A stretch of 64,000 nucleotides of DNA from CAJXNP01 sp050305935 (GTDB lineage Bacteria; Bacteroidota; Bacteroidia; Cytophagales; Cyclobacteriaceae), in NCBI GenBank assembly GCA_050305935.1, contig JBNLGG010000003.1, positions 62,001 to 126,000 of the forward strand. The letters are read 5' to 3'. The notes below the pieces were generated by a model, which saw nothing but the letters and a program-made list of their open reading frames with translations, searched no databases and was not told the origin of the DNA. Shown piece after piece: positions 24,277 to 33,659 of this stretch; position 1 is the first letter of the stretch, and each line of letters begins with the position of its first letter. A program made the position numbers and the translations under genes.

Positions 24277-24992
24277 TGGTATCAAAAAATGAGGAAGAAG
24301 TTTATAATAAAATTCTGCATACCGAATTCAGGTATGAAAGGAAGTTTCTAATTTCTGAGCTTTCGTCATATGATGTCGATGGTGTCGTTAAAATGCATCC
24401 ATTCATGTTTTCGGAAGCTTTTCCTGCCAGGGAAGTTAATAACCTCTATTTCGATACAGAAGATCTTCATAATTACTACGATAATATAGAAGGGAGAAAA
24501 AACAGGATAAAAGTTCGTGTGCGATGGTATGGAGAGCTATTTGGTAATATAGAACACCCTATCCTGGAATTAAAAGTCAAAAATGGTTTATTAGGAAAGA
24601 AGATTTCTGTGGAAATACCGCCATTTTCTATTGATCGAAGTCAGAACATTGGAGGAATACTCAACCCATTAAATAATATGAGTGAAAAGCTGATGGTTGA
24701 TTTCAATTTATTAAGGCCTACCCTGATGAATAAATATACCCGGTGGTATTACCAATCTTGTAACAAAAAGTATCGGGTGACCATAGATTCAAACCAGCAT
24801 TATTATTACGTTCAAAATGAGCACAATACATTTAGCAACCATATTGTTGACACCAAAAATGTCATCCTAGAATTAAAATACAACCAAGTGGGAGATGACA
24901 ATGTGTCAATGGTTTCATCTGTGTTTCCTTTTAGAGTAAGCAAAAGTTCCAAGTATGTAACCGGGGTGGAGAAGGTTATGGCAAGATTATAA
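24276..24992 (+). CDS. VTC-domain polyphosphate polymerase-type protein (module copy 1)
   Basis: A 238-residue cytosolic protein of the VTC family within the triphosphate tunnel metalloenzymes. In yeast, Vtc4 makes polyphosphate from ATP inside such a tunnel. Tunnel residues are visible: YERKFLI at the start, RIKVRVRWYG, PILELKVK, KYTRWYYQS with YRVTIDSN, and the final VILELKYN glutamate and lysine. It ends with SKSSKYVTGVEK. It overlaps the CotH stop codon by one base (TGATG), showing translational coupling, and completes the DUF4956-CotH-VTC module. Whether bacterial members make polyphosphate or transfer phosphate to another polymer is not known. Confidence 0.85.
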   Translation: MVSKNEEEVYNKILHTEFRYERKFLISELSSYDVDGVVKMHPFMFSEAFPAREVNNLYFDTEDLHNYYDNIEGRKNRIKVRVRWYGELFGNIEHPILELKVKNGLLGKKISVEIPPFSIDRSQNIGGILNPLNNMSEKLMVDFNLLRPTLMNKYTRWYYQSCNKKYRVTIDSNQHYYYVQNEHNTFSNHIVDTKNVILELKYNQVGDDNVSMVSSVFPFRVSKSSKYVTGVEKVMARL

Positions 24993-25012
24993 ATTTTCAG
25001 ACATTGATGGAG

Positions 25013-25699
25013 TCAATCCTCATGATATGCTAAATTAAATTCTTCAATGGCAGTGTTGAGCGCTTCCAATGCGGCTTTTTTTTCACCAAATCCAGAAGAT
25101 TGCAATATATTTCTGCCTTTATAATTGGTAAACCACAATCTTAAAATCTCCGTAACACCACTGAACTTTTCATCTAGCGCTGCCAAATTGTTCACTTCAT
25201 AAAATGGGCTGTCTTTAGATACCGCTAGTAGTTTGTCATCTTTTTCGCCACTATCTGTCAGATACAAAATTCCAATTAATTTACATTTAACCACATTTCC
25301 TCGTTCAATTGGGGGCCCCAGCACAATCACATCCAACGGATCCCCATCGCCACCGTTATCCTCGGAAATTAGCGTTCCGGGTATCATCCCATAATTTGCT
25401 GGGTATACAAGATATTCGATAATTCTCGGCTGACCATCTCGAACTTCCAGCTTCATCTTTCCTTCTGTTTTATCAACTTCCCATTTTTCAAGGGTGCCGG
25501 CAGGAATTTCGATAACCACATTGATGTCTCCGTCATCATAAAGGGGTTGAAAATCCTTCCACAAGTCTTTTGTTGATTCACCATGAATCAATGCGCTTTC
25601 CAACTCTTTTTTTTCAGGATATGGATTACATGAACTGGCGGCTATTAGAAGCGCCAGTAATTGAATTGTTCCGATACGGTGTAGTTTTAAGATTGGCAA
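25013..25699 (-). CDS. Lipoprotein inorganic pyrophosphatase (family I)
   Basis: A 228-residue soluble-type pyrophosphatase that hydrolyses PPi to phosphate. The metal-binding signature DGDPLDVIVLG is intact, and E-K-W-E, IEYLVYPANYGMIPGT and EILRLWFTNYKGRN also fit family I. Unusually, it begins with a signal peptide and lipobox (LIAASSC, cysteine at residue 24), so it should be lipidated and act in the periplasm rather than the cytosol. The gene faces the VTC gene tail to tail with 20 bp between them. Its location beside an extracytoplasmic phospho-transfer module suggests it removes PPi released outside the membrane, but that is inference. Confidence 0.88.
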   Translation of the reverse strand: MPILKLHRIGTIQLLALLIAASSCNPYPEKKELESALIHGESTKDLWKDFQPLYDDGDINVVIEIPAGTLEKWEVDKTEGKMKLEVRDGQPRIIEYLVYPANYGMIPGTLISEDNGGDGDPLDVIVLGPPIERGNVVKCKLIGILYLTDSGEKDDKLLAVSKDSPFYEVNNLAALDEKFSGVTEILRLWFTNYKGRNILQSSGFGEKKAALEALNTAIEEFNLAYHED

Positions 25700-25956
25700 G
25701 CTCGAATTAAAATGTTGAATGCTTATTGAATTTAAAGTTTTCTATTGGTATTTGGTTTACTTTCTGCGAATAATTTCTCCGTCTTATGGTATTCTTCAGT
25801 TAAGGTCTTAGAGACAAAAATGTGGATATATGGTCGTATTTAGAAGATGCTAACTTGCTTCTTATTAACAGAATTTTCACTTATCTTATCTATTGTAATG
25901 TGTATTACCCACCACATATTGATGCTAATGGCATGGGATTCTACCGAAAGGGAAAA

Positions 25957-27207
25957 ATGCAGATGAGTATCAAAAATACAAATGCCGAATTAACCGGAAT
26001 GAAGAAGTTCCATGTGGTTTATTTGGGCGAATCTGGATTTCCTTTTGGATTTGCCAGTATGAACAAACTCATTCTGATTTGCAAGGCCTTACTTGATGTA
26101 GGTGTAAATGTTTCGGTGATTAATAGAAAGGGAAAGCTAAATCCTAATGGCAAAATCAATCTGGATCCTACCGGTGAGTACCAGGGTATCAAGTATATTT
26201 ATACTACAGGAAGTGTGTATAGACCCTCTGGTTTTTTAAGGCGAAATATCTCCAAAATAAAGGGTAAAGTTGAGGAGTTCAGGTATTTATGGCAGTTAAA
26301 AAAAAGGGGTGAGCTCGATGCTGGAATTATTTCCAGTTTAAGTTTTGTTCATGTATTAACGTATCGATTACATTCACTCTTATTGGGCTTTCCTATCGTG
26401 ATCAATTATTTTGAATACGGTCCATTTATGCAACATCATAAGGGTATATTAAAAAAAATCAACGATAGATTATTTGATCCCTTTTTGATAAGGTGGATGG
26501 ACGGAACATTACCGATTAGTGAGTTTTTAGTTAAAAGAGTAAAGGCGATAGCACCTGCAAAACCTTTTTTGAAAGTACCGGTGTTATGCGATTTTGAGCA
26601 ATTTGAAATAAAGAAAAACGATAACGCTCCACCTTATTTTCTTTTTTGCGGATCATTGGACTACCGGGAGATTATTGATTTTATCATTCAGGCTTTCACC
26701 CTTCTTCCACCCGGTTATAAAGTGAATTTATGTTTGGTGGTCGGCGAAACAAAACCTGGTCAGCTTGACCGGTTTAAAAATGATCTTCGAAAAATGGGCG
26801 GGGATTCCGGGATTAAGGTATATTCAAATATTGATTATAAAGACTTGGTGGAATTATATATGAATGCAATGGCACTACTTATCCCATTAAGGCCTACCCG
26901 TCAGGACATCGCCCGTTTTCCACATAAAATTGGAGAATATGTGGCTTCTGGCAATCCGCTGATAACTACTAATGTGGGTGAAATATCCTACTACTTTAAA
27001 CATCTACAGACGGCGTTAATTGCTGAAAAGTATGACGCAACATTGTATTCAAAATGGATGAAATTTGTGGTTGATAATCCTGAAGAGGCAGCAGCAATAG
27101 GGAAGAGGGGGAAGGAAATGGGTAGGAAGGAATTTGATTATTTGAATTATAGCCAGAAATTAAAATCCTTTTTAGAGGAATTAAACTGTTGGCCAGAAAA
27201 GAATTGA
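25957..27207 (+). CDS. Glycosyltransferase (GT-B fold, GT4-like)
   Basis: A retaining sugar-nucleotide glycosyltransferase of GT-B type, probably adding a sugar to the lipid-linked repeat unit of the exopolysaccharide. The N-terminal half shows the acceptor-domain beginning KFHVVYLGESGFPFGFASM. The C-terminal donor domain has FLFCGSLDYREIIDFIIQAF and FPHKIGEYVASGNPLITT, where the E of GEY fits the second glutamate of the usual pair. An in-frame GTG at 25822 would add 45 residues without similarity. ATG 25957, after AAAGGGAAAA, is preferred; ATG 25999 (MKKFHVVYLG) is also possible. Sugar and linkage are unknown. Confidence 0.82.
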   Translation: MQMSIKNTNAELTGMKKFHVVYLGESGFPFGFASMNKLILICKALLDVGVNVSVINRKGKLNPNGKINLDPTGEYQGIKYIYTTGSVYRPSGFLRRNISKIKGKVEEFRYLWQLKKRGELDAGIISSLSFVHVLTYRLHSLLLGFPIVINYFEYGPFMQHHKGILKKINDRLFDPFLIRWMDGTLPISEFLVKRVKAIAPAKPFLKVPVLCDFEQFEIKKNDNAPPYFLFCGSLDYREIIDFIIQAFTLLPPGYKVNLCLVVGETKPGQLDRFKNDLRKMGGDSGIKVYSNIDYKDLVELYMNAMALLIPLRPTRQDIARFPHKIGEYVASGNPLITTNVGEISYYFKHLQTALIAEKYDATLYSKWMKFVVDNPEEAAAIGKRGKEMGRKEFDYLNYSQKLKSFLEELNCWPEKN

Positions 27208-27286
27208 ACGAAAATTTTGAATTCTTTAACAACGATTAGATAGAATAATAGAGAAATACCAAAATACTATTACCGGTTTAAGTCAA

Positions 27287-28417
27287 ATGAAAATTCAAAT
27301 TATACATGATAGACTGGCCCGTGGAGGCATTGAGCGTCAAATAGTTGAATTATTAAAGCGATTAAAAAAACACCCGGACATTGAAGTGGAGCTGGTCTTT
27401 TTTTCAGACGAAGTAAAATATCCTGAAATTTACGATTTTGGATACACGATACATTTACTTAGAAGGAAATTTAAGATCGACCTGAGTGTACTTCGAAATT
27501 ATTATAAACTATGTGCTGCTTTTAAACCGGATGTTATCCATAGTTGGGGCAATTTGTCAGCAGTTTATGCAATTTTTCCGCACGAAATTTTAGGTATTCC
27601 CTTTATCAACCAATATATCATGAATGCCCCTGAAGGGCTTAATTTATTGGATAAAAGATATTTTAAGGCAAAGCTTTCATTTCCTTTTTCAAACGTAATT
27701 ATAGGGAATTCTGAAGCCGGATTAAAGAAATATAATACCCCAAAGTCAAAGGGGAAATGCATCTATAGTGGTATTGACGTAGATAGGGGAAAAAATAGCA
27801 TGATTGACACGAATGCAATTCGAATAAAATTAGGCTTATCGGATGGGCCTATCGTGGGTATGGTGGGGGCTTTTCATGATCGAAAAGACTTTGATACCTT
27901 TATTCAGTCTGGCGTCATACTGTTAAATGAAGGTGTCAATGTCAATTTTTTGGCCATTGGTGATGGGGCAAATTTACGTCATTGTAAAGCGTTGGTTCCT
28001 GAATCTTATTCGCACCGGATTTTATTACCCGGGCAAATGGATAATATTGAATCAGTAATAGCCGGGTTTGATATCGGGGTTTTGGCGAGTAATTCAGATG
28101 TTCACGGCGAAGGTATTTCTAATTCGATCATGGAGTATATGCTATTTGAAAAACCTGTCGTGGCTACAGATGGTGGAGGAACTCCTGAAATAGTGAAAGA
28201 CGGAGAAAATGGGTTTCTTGTGCCACCTAAATCACCGCAAGTATTGGCAGAAAAAATCAAATATTTATTAAATAATCCTCAAAGGGCCCGGGAAATGGGT
28301 ATTGCTGGGAAGCTTCTTGTGGAAGGATCATTTTCTTTGCAAAAAATGGAACACGAATATCTGGACCTCTACCAAAAATTAATTTCTGAAGGTAAGAAAA
28401 CCAGTTTACCTGCATGA
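27287..28417 (+). CDS. Glycosyltransferase family 4
   Basis: This 376-residue GT-B glycosyltransferase starts with MKIQIIHDRLARGGIERQIVELL, where the glycine-rich loop contacts the donor. It carries the GT4 E-x7-E signature in GEGISNSIMEYMLFEKPVVATDGGG, followed by PEIVKDGENGFLVPP. It should work at the cytosolic face of the inner membrane during assembly of the polysaccharide repeat unit. It runs in the same direction as the preceding glycosyltransferase, 79 bp apart, and converges on the flippase gene, whose stop lies 15 bp away. The donor sugar cannot be read from the sequence. Confidence 0.9.
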   Translation: MKIQIIHDRLARGGIERQIVELLKRLKKHPDIEVELVFFSDEVKYPEIYDFGYTIHLLRRKFKIDLSVLRNYYKLCAAFKPDVIHSWGNLSAVYAIFPHEILGIPFINQYIMNAPEGLNLLDKRYFKAKLSFPFSNVIIGNSEAGLKKYNTPKSKGKCIYSGIDVDRGKNSMIDTNAIRIKLGLSDGPIVGMVGAFHDRKDFDTFIQSGVILLNEGVNVNFLAIGDGANLRHCKALVPESYSHRILLPGQMDNIESVIAGFDIGVLASNSDVHGEGISNSIMEYMLFEKPVVATDGGGTPEIVKDGENGFLVPPKSPQVLAEKIKYLLNNPQRAREMGIAGKLLVEGSFSLQKMEHEYLDLYQKLISEGKKTSLPA

Positions 28418-28432
28418 ATGGAATTAATGGAA

Positions 28433-29794
28433 TTATTGCGCCCAAATTCCTTTTTCTTTTTTCGAGAGGATTTTTATAACCTGGAGGGGCGAGATAATTG
28501 CCAATGGAATTAAACTAACGATCGTGCCGAACACTACTCCTACAATGCCAAAGTTTAAAACCTTCACGAAATAAATAGAGGCAGGGATATTAATTACCGC
28601 GGCAAACAGCCATGCAAGCATCTGTAGCTTGATTTTTCCTGTTCCATTTAATACCAAATTAAACATGTTTACCCATGTAGTCAGGCAGATAGATACAGCT
28701 ACTGCCGTTGTAATCGTCATTGGTATTTCCAGATTGTCTTGAAGCCATAGCCTATAAATGAAATTGGAAAACAATACCATGAATGAAGCGATAAATACAG
28801 TTCCTACCCATATTTTTAAAACCGTCCACATTGACTTCTTCATCCAGTGCATGTCGTCTTTATTATAAGCTTCCACATTTGACGACCAAAGTTGGTTAGT
28901 AAGTATCACAAAAAGCATTAGAAATATGGAAAGGTATTTATAGGCCGCCTGGTATTGGGGTACACCTTCTACTGATACCAAACCTGCAATGAGGATATTA
29001 TTGGTTTGGTGTATAATGACCATCGACATTCTGATAATGAAAAACTTCACTCCCAATGACATGAGATCTTTTAGGTATGACAGTCGCACGTATCTGATCG
29101 AAGGTCTGTATTTCCTGAATTTCGTACTGAAAAAATAGATGCCTACTACCAGGGGAACTAACGCAAAAGTCAGTGAGTTGGCGCTGCCAAACAATAACAA
29201 GGAATCCTTAGTAAAATAGATGAGCAATAAGATGATTATCAGGAAAGTAGTTTTAGCCAGCAGCGAGAAGAACTCCACGAAAGCCATTTTTTGCATGGCA
29301 TAAAAGATTTCATACACATTTACGGCGACAAACCGAATCGCAAAGGCAATGATTATGATTGCCACAAGGTTTTGTATTTCTTTGCTTAATTCATTACTGG
29401 TATTAAGCCAATCTGACCATGGAATAAATAGATTACCAATTTGAAGAAGGATAGTCAGACCTAAAATGATAGCCCCAATGGTAAAATAGGCAGTACTCAC
29501 ATAGATGACTGCTTGTTTATGGTCTCCCTTAGCGAGCGCCTCTCCGAATTTATTTCTCAGGCCATATCCGATACCAATGTTCAAATCCAGGAAATAATCA
29601 ATCATTGACATGATGGTGAGAAACACACCGAATTTTGCCGTTCCTAGATATTCTAAAGAAAGGGGGAAATAAATGAAACCGATGAGGATGCTTAACCCCT
29701 TGAATAAAATAGAGAGAAGAATGTTCTTTCTGGCGCGAACTGTCCTTGCATGGCCCTTGTTAAAAAAATGGTAGATCTTGTCTAACAATTTCAT
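28433..29794 (-). CDS. wzx: Wzx-type polysaccharide flippase (MOP superfamily)
   Basis: A 453-residue integral membrane protein with about 12-14 helices, such as ILLSILFKGLSILIGFIYFPLSL at the N-terminus. The pattern LGTAKFGVFLTIMSMIDYFLDLNIGIGYGLRNK is typical of oligosaccharide flippases. It would turn the undecaprenyl-diphosphate-linked repeat unit to the periplasmic face, where the polymerase joins units. It is followed on the same strand, upstream, by the Wzy polymerase (gap 17 bp) and the Wzc-type regulator (56 bp further), so the three form one operon read leftward from 33659. Sequence divergence in this family prevents any prediction of its glycan. Confidence 0.88.
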   Translation of the reverse strand: MKLLDKIYHFFNKGHARTVRARKNILLSILFKGLSILIGFIYFPLSLEYLGTAKFGVFLTIMSMIDYFLDLNIGIGYGLRNKFGEALAKGDHKQAVIYVSTAYFTIGAIILGLTILLQIGNLFIPWSDWLNTSNELSKEIQNLVAIIIIAFAIRFVAVNVYEIFYAMQKMAFVEFFSLLAKTTFLIIILLLIYFTKDSLLLFGSANSLTFALVPLVVGIYFFSTKFRKYRPSIRYVRLSYLKDLMSLGVKFFIIRMSMVIIHQTNNILIAGLVSVEGVPQYQAAYKYLSIFLMLFVILTNQLWSSNVEAYNKDDMHWMKKSMWTVLKIWVGTVFIASFMVLFSNFIYRLWLQDNLEIPMTITTAVAVSICLTTWVNMFNLVLNGTGKIKLQMLAWLFAAVINIPASIYFVKVLNFGIVGVVFGTIVSLIPLAIISPLQVIKILSKKEKGIWAQ

Positions 29795-29811
29795 GAGCCA
29801 GAATATACAAA

Positions 29812-31188
29812 TTAAAGTGCTCTATTTTTTGTTGGTGATACATCTTTTATTCTTTTCATTCCCAGAGCTATTCCCAAATGAATTGCGTAAAGCGTACCGA
29901 TATATTTAGGAAATAATAATGAGTTGGTAAGATTGCCCACTAAAAATATGAAGGCAAATGTAAAGGGAATGGCAAAAAAGAGATCTCTCCTTACAAGACT
30001 GCCAAAATAGATTACGGCGAGCACTACGAAAAATGTGAAGCATAAAAATACCGGAATGCCAGAATAAAACAGATTAGTGAAATAACCACTATGGATACCC
30101 CCTTCTTCACCAGTCGCCCTTTCCCTGTTTTTTGTGATCTTTAACATATATGAATAATACACATCATTATTCCTTCCTCCATATCCGAATAGTGGTTTGT
30201 TCTCCAAACTCTCCATTACCATGGTATAATATCCAATTCGACCCTCAATGGAATCACTTAACCTTTCTTTGACCAAAGAAGTATTCATGATATCGTTATA
30301 ATAAAATATAAAAACAACCAGAAACAGGGCTGCACTGCATAAACCAGTAAGTAGTAACCGATCGATACTTACCCGTTCTAAAAAAGTTAAATAGATGACG
30401 AGAATGCACACCAGAATCACCCAGCTCATTCTATGGAAGGTAAGTAAGACACCGGTGGAAAACAGGATGATCAAAGTAACTTTGAGTGGTTTGTTTTTTA
30501 GGATCACGATAGCCCACATCATTGCCATGATGATAAAGTAAGAATTGTATTGTTCCATGGTGAATATGCCATTGGCCCTCAGCGTCTCACCAAATGCCAC
30601 ACGTGGATCTCCGATACGCAAAAAATAAGAGTCAATGAAAACCTGTGCAATGCTGATAACACTCGAAAAGGAAGCAGCTATTAGAATGGACTTTCCGATT
30701 ATCATATAATCTTCCTCTTTGTTCATATGGCGCAAAGAAATTATGATGACAAGAAAGATCACCACATCGGATATGTTCACTACAAATTCTGAAAAGCCAA
30801 CTACTGGTATGTTTACAATCAAAGAAATGATATACAAAACAAAATACAGGTATAGCACTAATTCAAACCAGGGTATATTTCCATTCGCAGTAAAATGAAG
30901 CTTTTCTTTGCGGAGAATTACTTTTTTAAACAAAAAGAATAAAAATAAAAAAAGTAAAAACCGTTTGGGTTGTATCTCAAATAAATCAAACCCAGGTATA
31001 GAAATTGTAAGCAAGTGATTGTAATTGCCACTTAACAAAAAAAAGGAAAGGAAAAAAAGCTCCAGCTTATGTTTAGATCGACTTTTTAAGATCAGGTAAC
31101 ACGATATGGCTAAGGCAAGGGTCAGATATATGTAAAAATGAACTAAGTGTACTTCACTCCAACTAAATAAGTGTTCACTAAATTCCAT
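29812..31188 (-). CDS. wzy: Wzy-type O-antigen/EPS polymerase
   Basis: A 458-residue membrane protein with about eleven helices and the large loop typical of O-antigen ligase/polymerase family proteins. The region LSDSIEGRIGYYTMVMESLENKPLFGYGGRNND is the recognisable signature: the R.....G...W/M....NPLFG-G pattern of the Wzy_C domain before the periplasmic loop. It would polymerise flipped repeat units in the periplasm. It sits between wzx and the Wzc-type gene, read in the same direction. A WaaL-type ligase would share the domain, but its neighbours support polymerase. Confidence 0.85.
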   Translation of the reverse strand: MEFSEHLFSWSEVHLVHFYIYLTLALAISCYLILKSRSKHKLELFFLSFFLLSGNYNHLLTISIPGFDLFEIQPKRFLLFLFLFFLFKKVILRKEKLHFTANGNIPWFELVLYLYFVLYIISLIVNIPVVGFSEFVVNISDVVIFLVIIISLRHMNKEEDYMIIGKSILIAASFSSVISIAQVFIDSYFLRIGDPRVAFGETLRANGIFTMEQYNSYFIIMAMMWAIVILKNKPLKVTLIILFSTGVLLTFHRMSWVILVCILVIYLTFLERVSIDRLLLTGLCSAALFLVVFIFYYNDIMNTSLVKERLSDSIEGRIGYYTMVMESLENKPLFGYGGRNNDVYYSYMLKITKNRERATGEEGGIHSGYFTNLFYSGIPVFLCFTFFVVLAVIYFGSLVRRDLFFAIPFTFAFIFLVGNLTNSLLFPKYIGTLYAIHLGIALGMKRIKDVSPTKNRAL

Positions 31189-31244
31189 GTTTTCAAATTG
31201 ATAAATTCATAAAGAATAGAGGGAAGAGGATCAAAAGTTATCAT

Positions 31245-33659
31245 TCAGGTAGACAATGACTCACTTATGAGATATGAACTCTTCATTTTTCCATATTTTT
31301 TAGAGTATCCGTACTTGTATTCCTTATCGACTGCATCATTAAATATGATAAAGCTTTTTTGTCCATTGGCATTGGTCAAAAGCTTCTCAAAATCATTTAA
31401 ACAAGTGACTTTGGAAACATTTCTTCTAATCACAAAAAGGTTGATATCGATGATACTTGAGAATAATAGATAATCGGATACCAGCCCCACCGCAGGCGAA
31501 TCGATAATCACAAAATCATATTTAGTTTTAAAATCATTGATCAGGGTTTGCATTTTTGATCCTGACAAAAGTTCATGGATATTATCCTCTACCACCTGGG
31601 TAGGAATAAATTCTAAGTATTTAAGCTTTTCATGTTTGTAGATGATGCTATTGACCTGATCAATTTCTCCACTCAGGTAATTTGATAAACCTTTTCCCTT
31701 AAACTCTTCAATATCGTTTGACAGGCTTGGGTTTCTTAAATCGGCGTCTATGATAAGTATCTTTTTACCAGTTTCGGCAAGTTTTATTCCCAGGTTGATG
31801 GCGCAAAACGTTTTTCCTTCGTTCGGAATGGAGGAAGTGACTCCGATGACCCAATTTTGATTTTTTGGAATCAAATATTGCAAATTGGCGCTTAAATCCC
31901 TGAATGATTCCTCTACCCTCCACTGAGAGAGATCCGATGCAGACAGCAATGATTTTGAAGTATAATGGGCGATGCTTGCGATAACAGGGATAGCTGTATT
32001 TTTCTTTATCTGCGTGACACTTTGTATTGTGTCGTCTAAGGTGTCTTTTAGCACAATCCATCCTAATGGAATAACTGATCCTAAAATAACCGCCAATAGT
32101 AGTAAAAGAGTTTTTTTTGGTGAAACGGGTCCATTTCCTATCATTCTCGCCGGATCTAAGACCCGGGTATCAGATGTGCTTTCCGCACTCGCGATACCGG
32201 TTTTAGCTAATTCCTGGCTTAGATAATTGTATAAGTTTTCATAGAGCGTACTTTTTCTTTGAATATTGAGAAGTTGCTTTTCTCGACTTGGGAGGGAATA
32301 GATTATACCCCTATAGTTGGATAACTGCTCATCCGTTTCTTGCAACGCTAACTCAGAAGCTTGTATTAAATTATTGAGGTTTTCAAGCAAGAGGTCTATT
32401 GTTTTTTGTATTTGCAAATCAATATTTTCCATCTCCTGAAAATCCTTGGTAGAATGTGATCCTTTTCGCGCCTTTTCGGAATATAATTTTTGCAACTCCA
32501 ATAAGTTTGCCTTCAGGAGGGGATCATTAATTCCTGCAGAGGAAGGGGCAATAAACCTTTTCGTACCAGAACTATCACCTATGTATTGTATAAGCGAATT
32601 GTAATACTTGATATTGAATTCAATTTTAGCTTTTTCAGACTGTAATTGCTGTGATTGTTCCAAAGCGCTGATAGCGGTGGCGCTAAGATTTACAGCTTGC
32701 CTGTTTCTTTTAAAAGCTTCGAGATCCATTTCAGCTTTGGCAAGTGAATCGGAAATGCTCGCTAACTGGTTTCTTATAAATTCTTCTTTAACCAGAGCAA
32801 TTTTATTTCTGGCAGTAATCTTATTTTCGATATAGTTTTCTGTTAACCTGGAAAGGAATTCTACATCCTTTTTGACAATAGGGCCCTCAAGGCTGATTTT
32901 TAGAATACTGGCCTTAATATCAATATTTTCAACATTCAATTTAGACATATACGTGTTGGCTAGCTGATCATAATCATGAATGATAAATGATAAATCCAAA
33001 TCCTTAAAGTCTTCTTCCGGGACATTATAATCAGGACGCTTTAAAAGGAAATTGAAATAGTCATGTCTAATTGATTGACCAAATGAATGTTCTTCTGAAT
33101 AATGGAAATCCCGCTCTACTTTATGCTTGGTGCCTGTTTGCGGATTTGATACGAAAAACTCATCAGCCTCAATTGTTAAGATAAACTGGTCTTTTGAAAT
33201 GATTTCCACTTCGAAAGGCACATTGTACAATTGGGCAGCGTGTTTATTTACAATGACTTCAAAAGGAAAGTATCCATATTTTTCTTCCTTTTTATACCAA
33301 TGCCCGGCATAATAAGATACATTCAATCCGAGGTCTTCCACCGTTTCTCTCACAAGCGAAAAAGAATGCAAAATACCTACCTCATTGAAGAGGTTTTTTT
33401 CCATTTCCATCAGCTTAACACCTCCGTCTAAATATTTACTGTCATTCCCAAGTACCCGGTTCTCACCGGAGGCATCAATTAATATCGAGGAGGAAACTTC
33501 ATATATTGGAGTGGCAATTTTTATATACAGAAATGTGAACCCTACGAACAAACCTACGCTAACAATAAAATATAACTTTTTATCCCATATTTTTTGCAAT
33601 AGCTCTTTCAGGTTTACTTCATAAAGAGGGGCATCTTTATTCTCTAATAATTCCCGCAT
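31245..33659 (-). CDS. wzc: Wzc-type chain-length regulator with tyrosine autokinase
   Basis: This 804-residue inner-membrane protein controls polymer length and export. A Wzz domain with its first transmembrane helix (about residues 33-52) is followed by a long periplasmic coiled-coil part with the GNVR-type region. A second helix near 525-545 (LLLLLAVILGSVIPLGWIVL) comes next, and then a cytosolic BY-kinase. Kinase motifs are GVTSSIPNEGKT (Walker A), ILIIDADLRNP (Walker A') and FVIIDSPAVG (Walker B). The C-terminus has a tyrosine cluster, YKYGYSKKYGK and SSYL, for autophosphorylation. It is the first gene of the leftward wzc-wzy-wzx operon. The outer-membrane partner (Wza/OPX) is not in the window. 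Confidence 0.93.
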   Translation of the reverse strand: MRELLENKDAPLYEVNLKELLQKIWDKKLYFIVSVGLFVGFTFLYIKIATPIYEVSSSILIDASGENRVLGNDSKYLDGGVKLMEMEKNLFNEVGILHSFSLVRETVEDLGLNVSYYAGHWYKKEEKYGYFPFEVIVNKHAAQLYNVPFEVEIISKDQFILTIEADEFFVSNPQTGTKHKVERDFHYSEEHSFGQSIRHDYFNFLLKRPDYNVPEEDFKDLDLSFIIHDYDQLANTYMSKLNVENIDIKASILKISLEGPIVKKDVEFLSRLTENYIENKITARNKIALVKEEFIRNQLASISDSLAKAEMDLEAFKRNRQAVNLSATAISALEQSQQLQSEKAKIEFNIKYYNSLIQYIGDSSGTKRFIAPSSAGINDPLLKANLLELQKLYSEKARKGSHSTKDFQEMENIDLQIQKTIDLLLENLNNLIQASELALQETDEQLSNYRGIIYSLPSREKQLLNIQRKSTLYENLYNYLSQELAKTGIASAESTSDTRVLDPARMIGNGPVSPKKTLLLLLAVILGSVIPLGWIVLKDTLDDTIQSVTQIKKNTAIPVIASIAHYTSKSLLSASDLSQWRVEESFRDLSANLQYLIPKNQNWVIGVTSSIPNEGKTFCAINLGIKLAETGKKILIIDADLRNPSLSNDIEEFKGKGLSNYLSGEIDQVNSIIYKHEKLKYLEFIPTQVVEDNIHELLSGSKMQTLINDFKTKYDFVIIDSPAVGLVSDYLLFSSIIDINLFVIRRNVSKVTCLNDFEKLLTNANGQKSFIIFNDAVDKEYKYGYSKKYGKMKSSYLISESLST

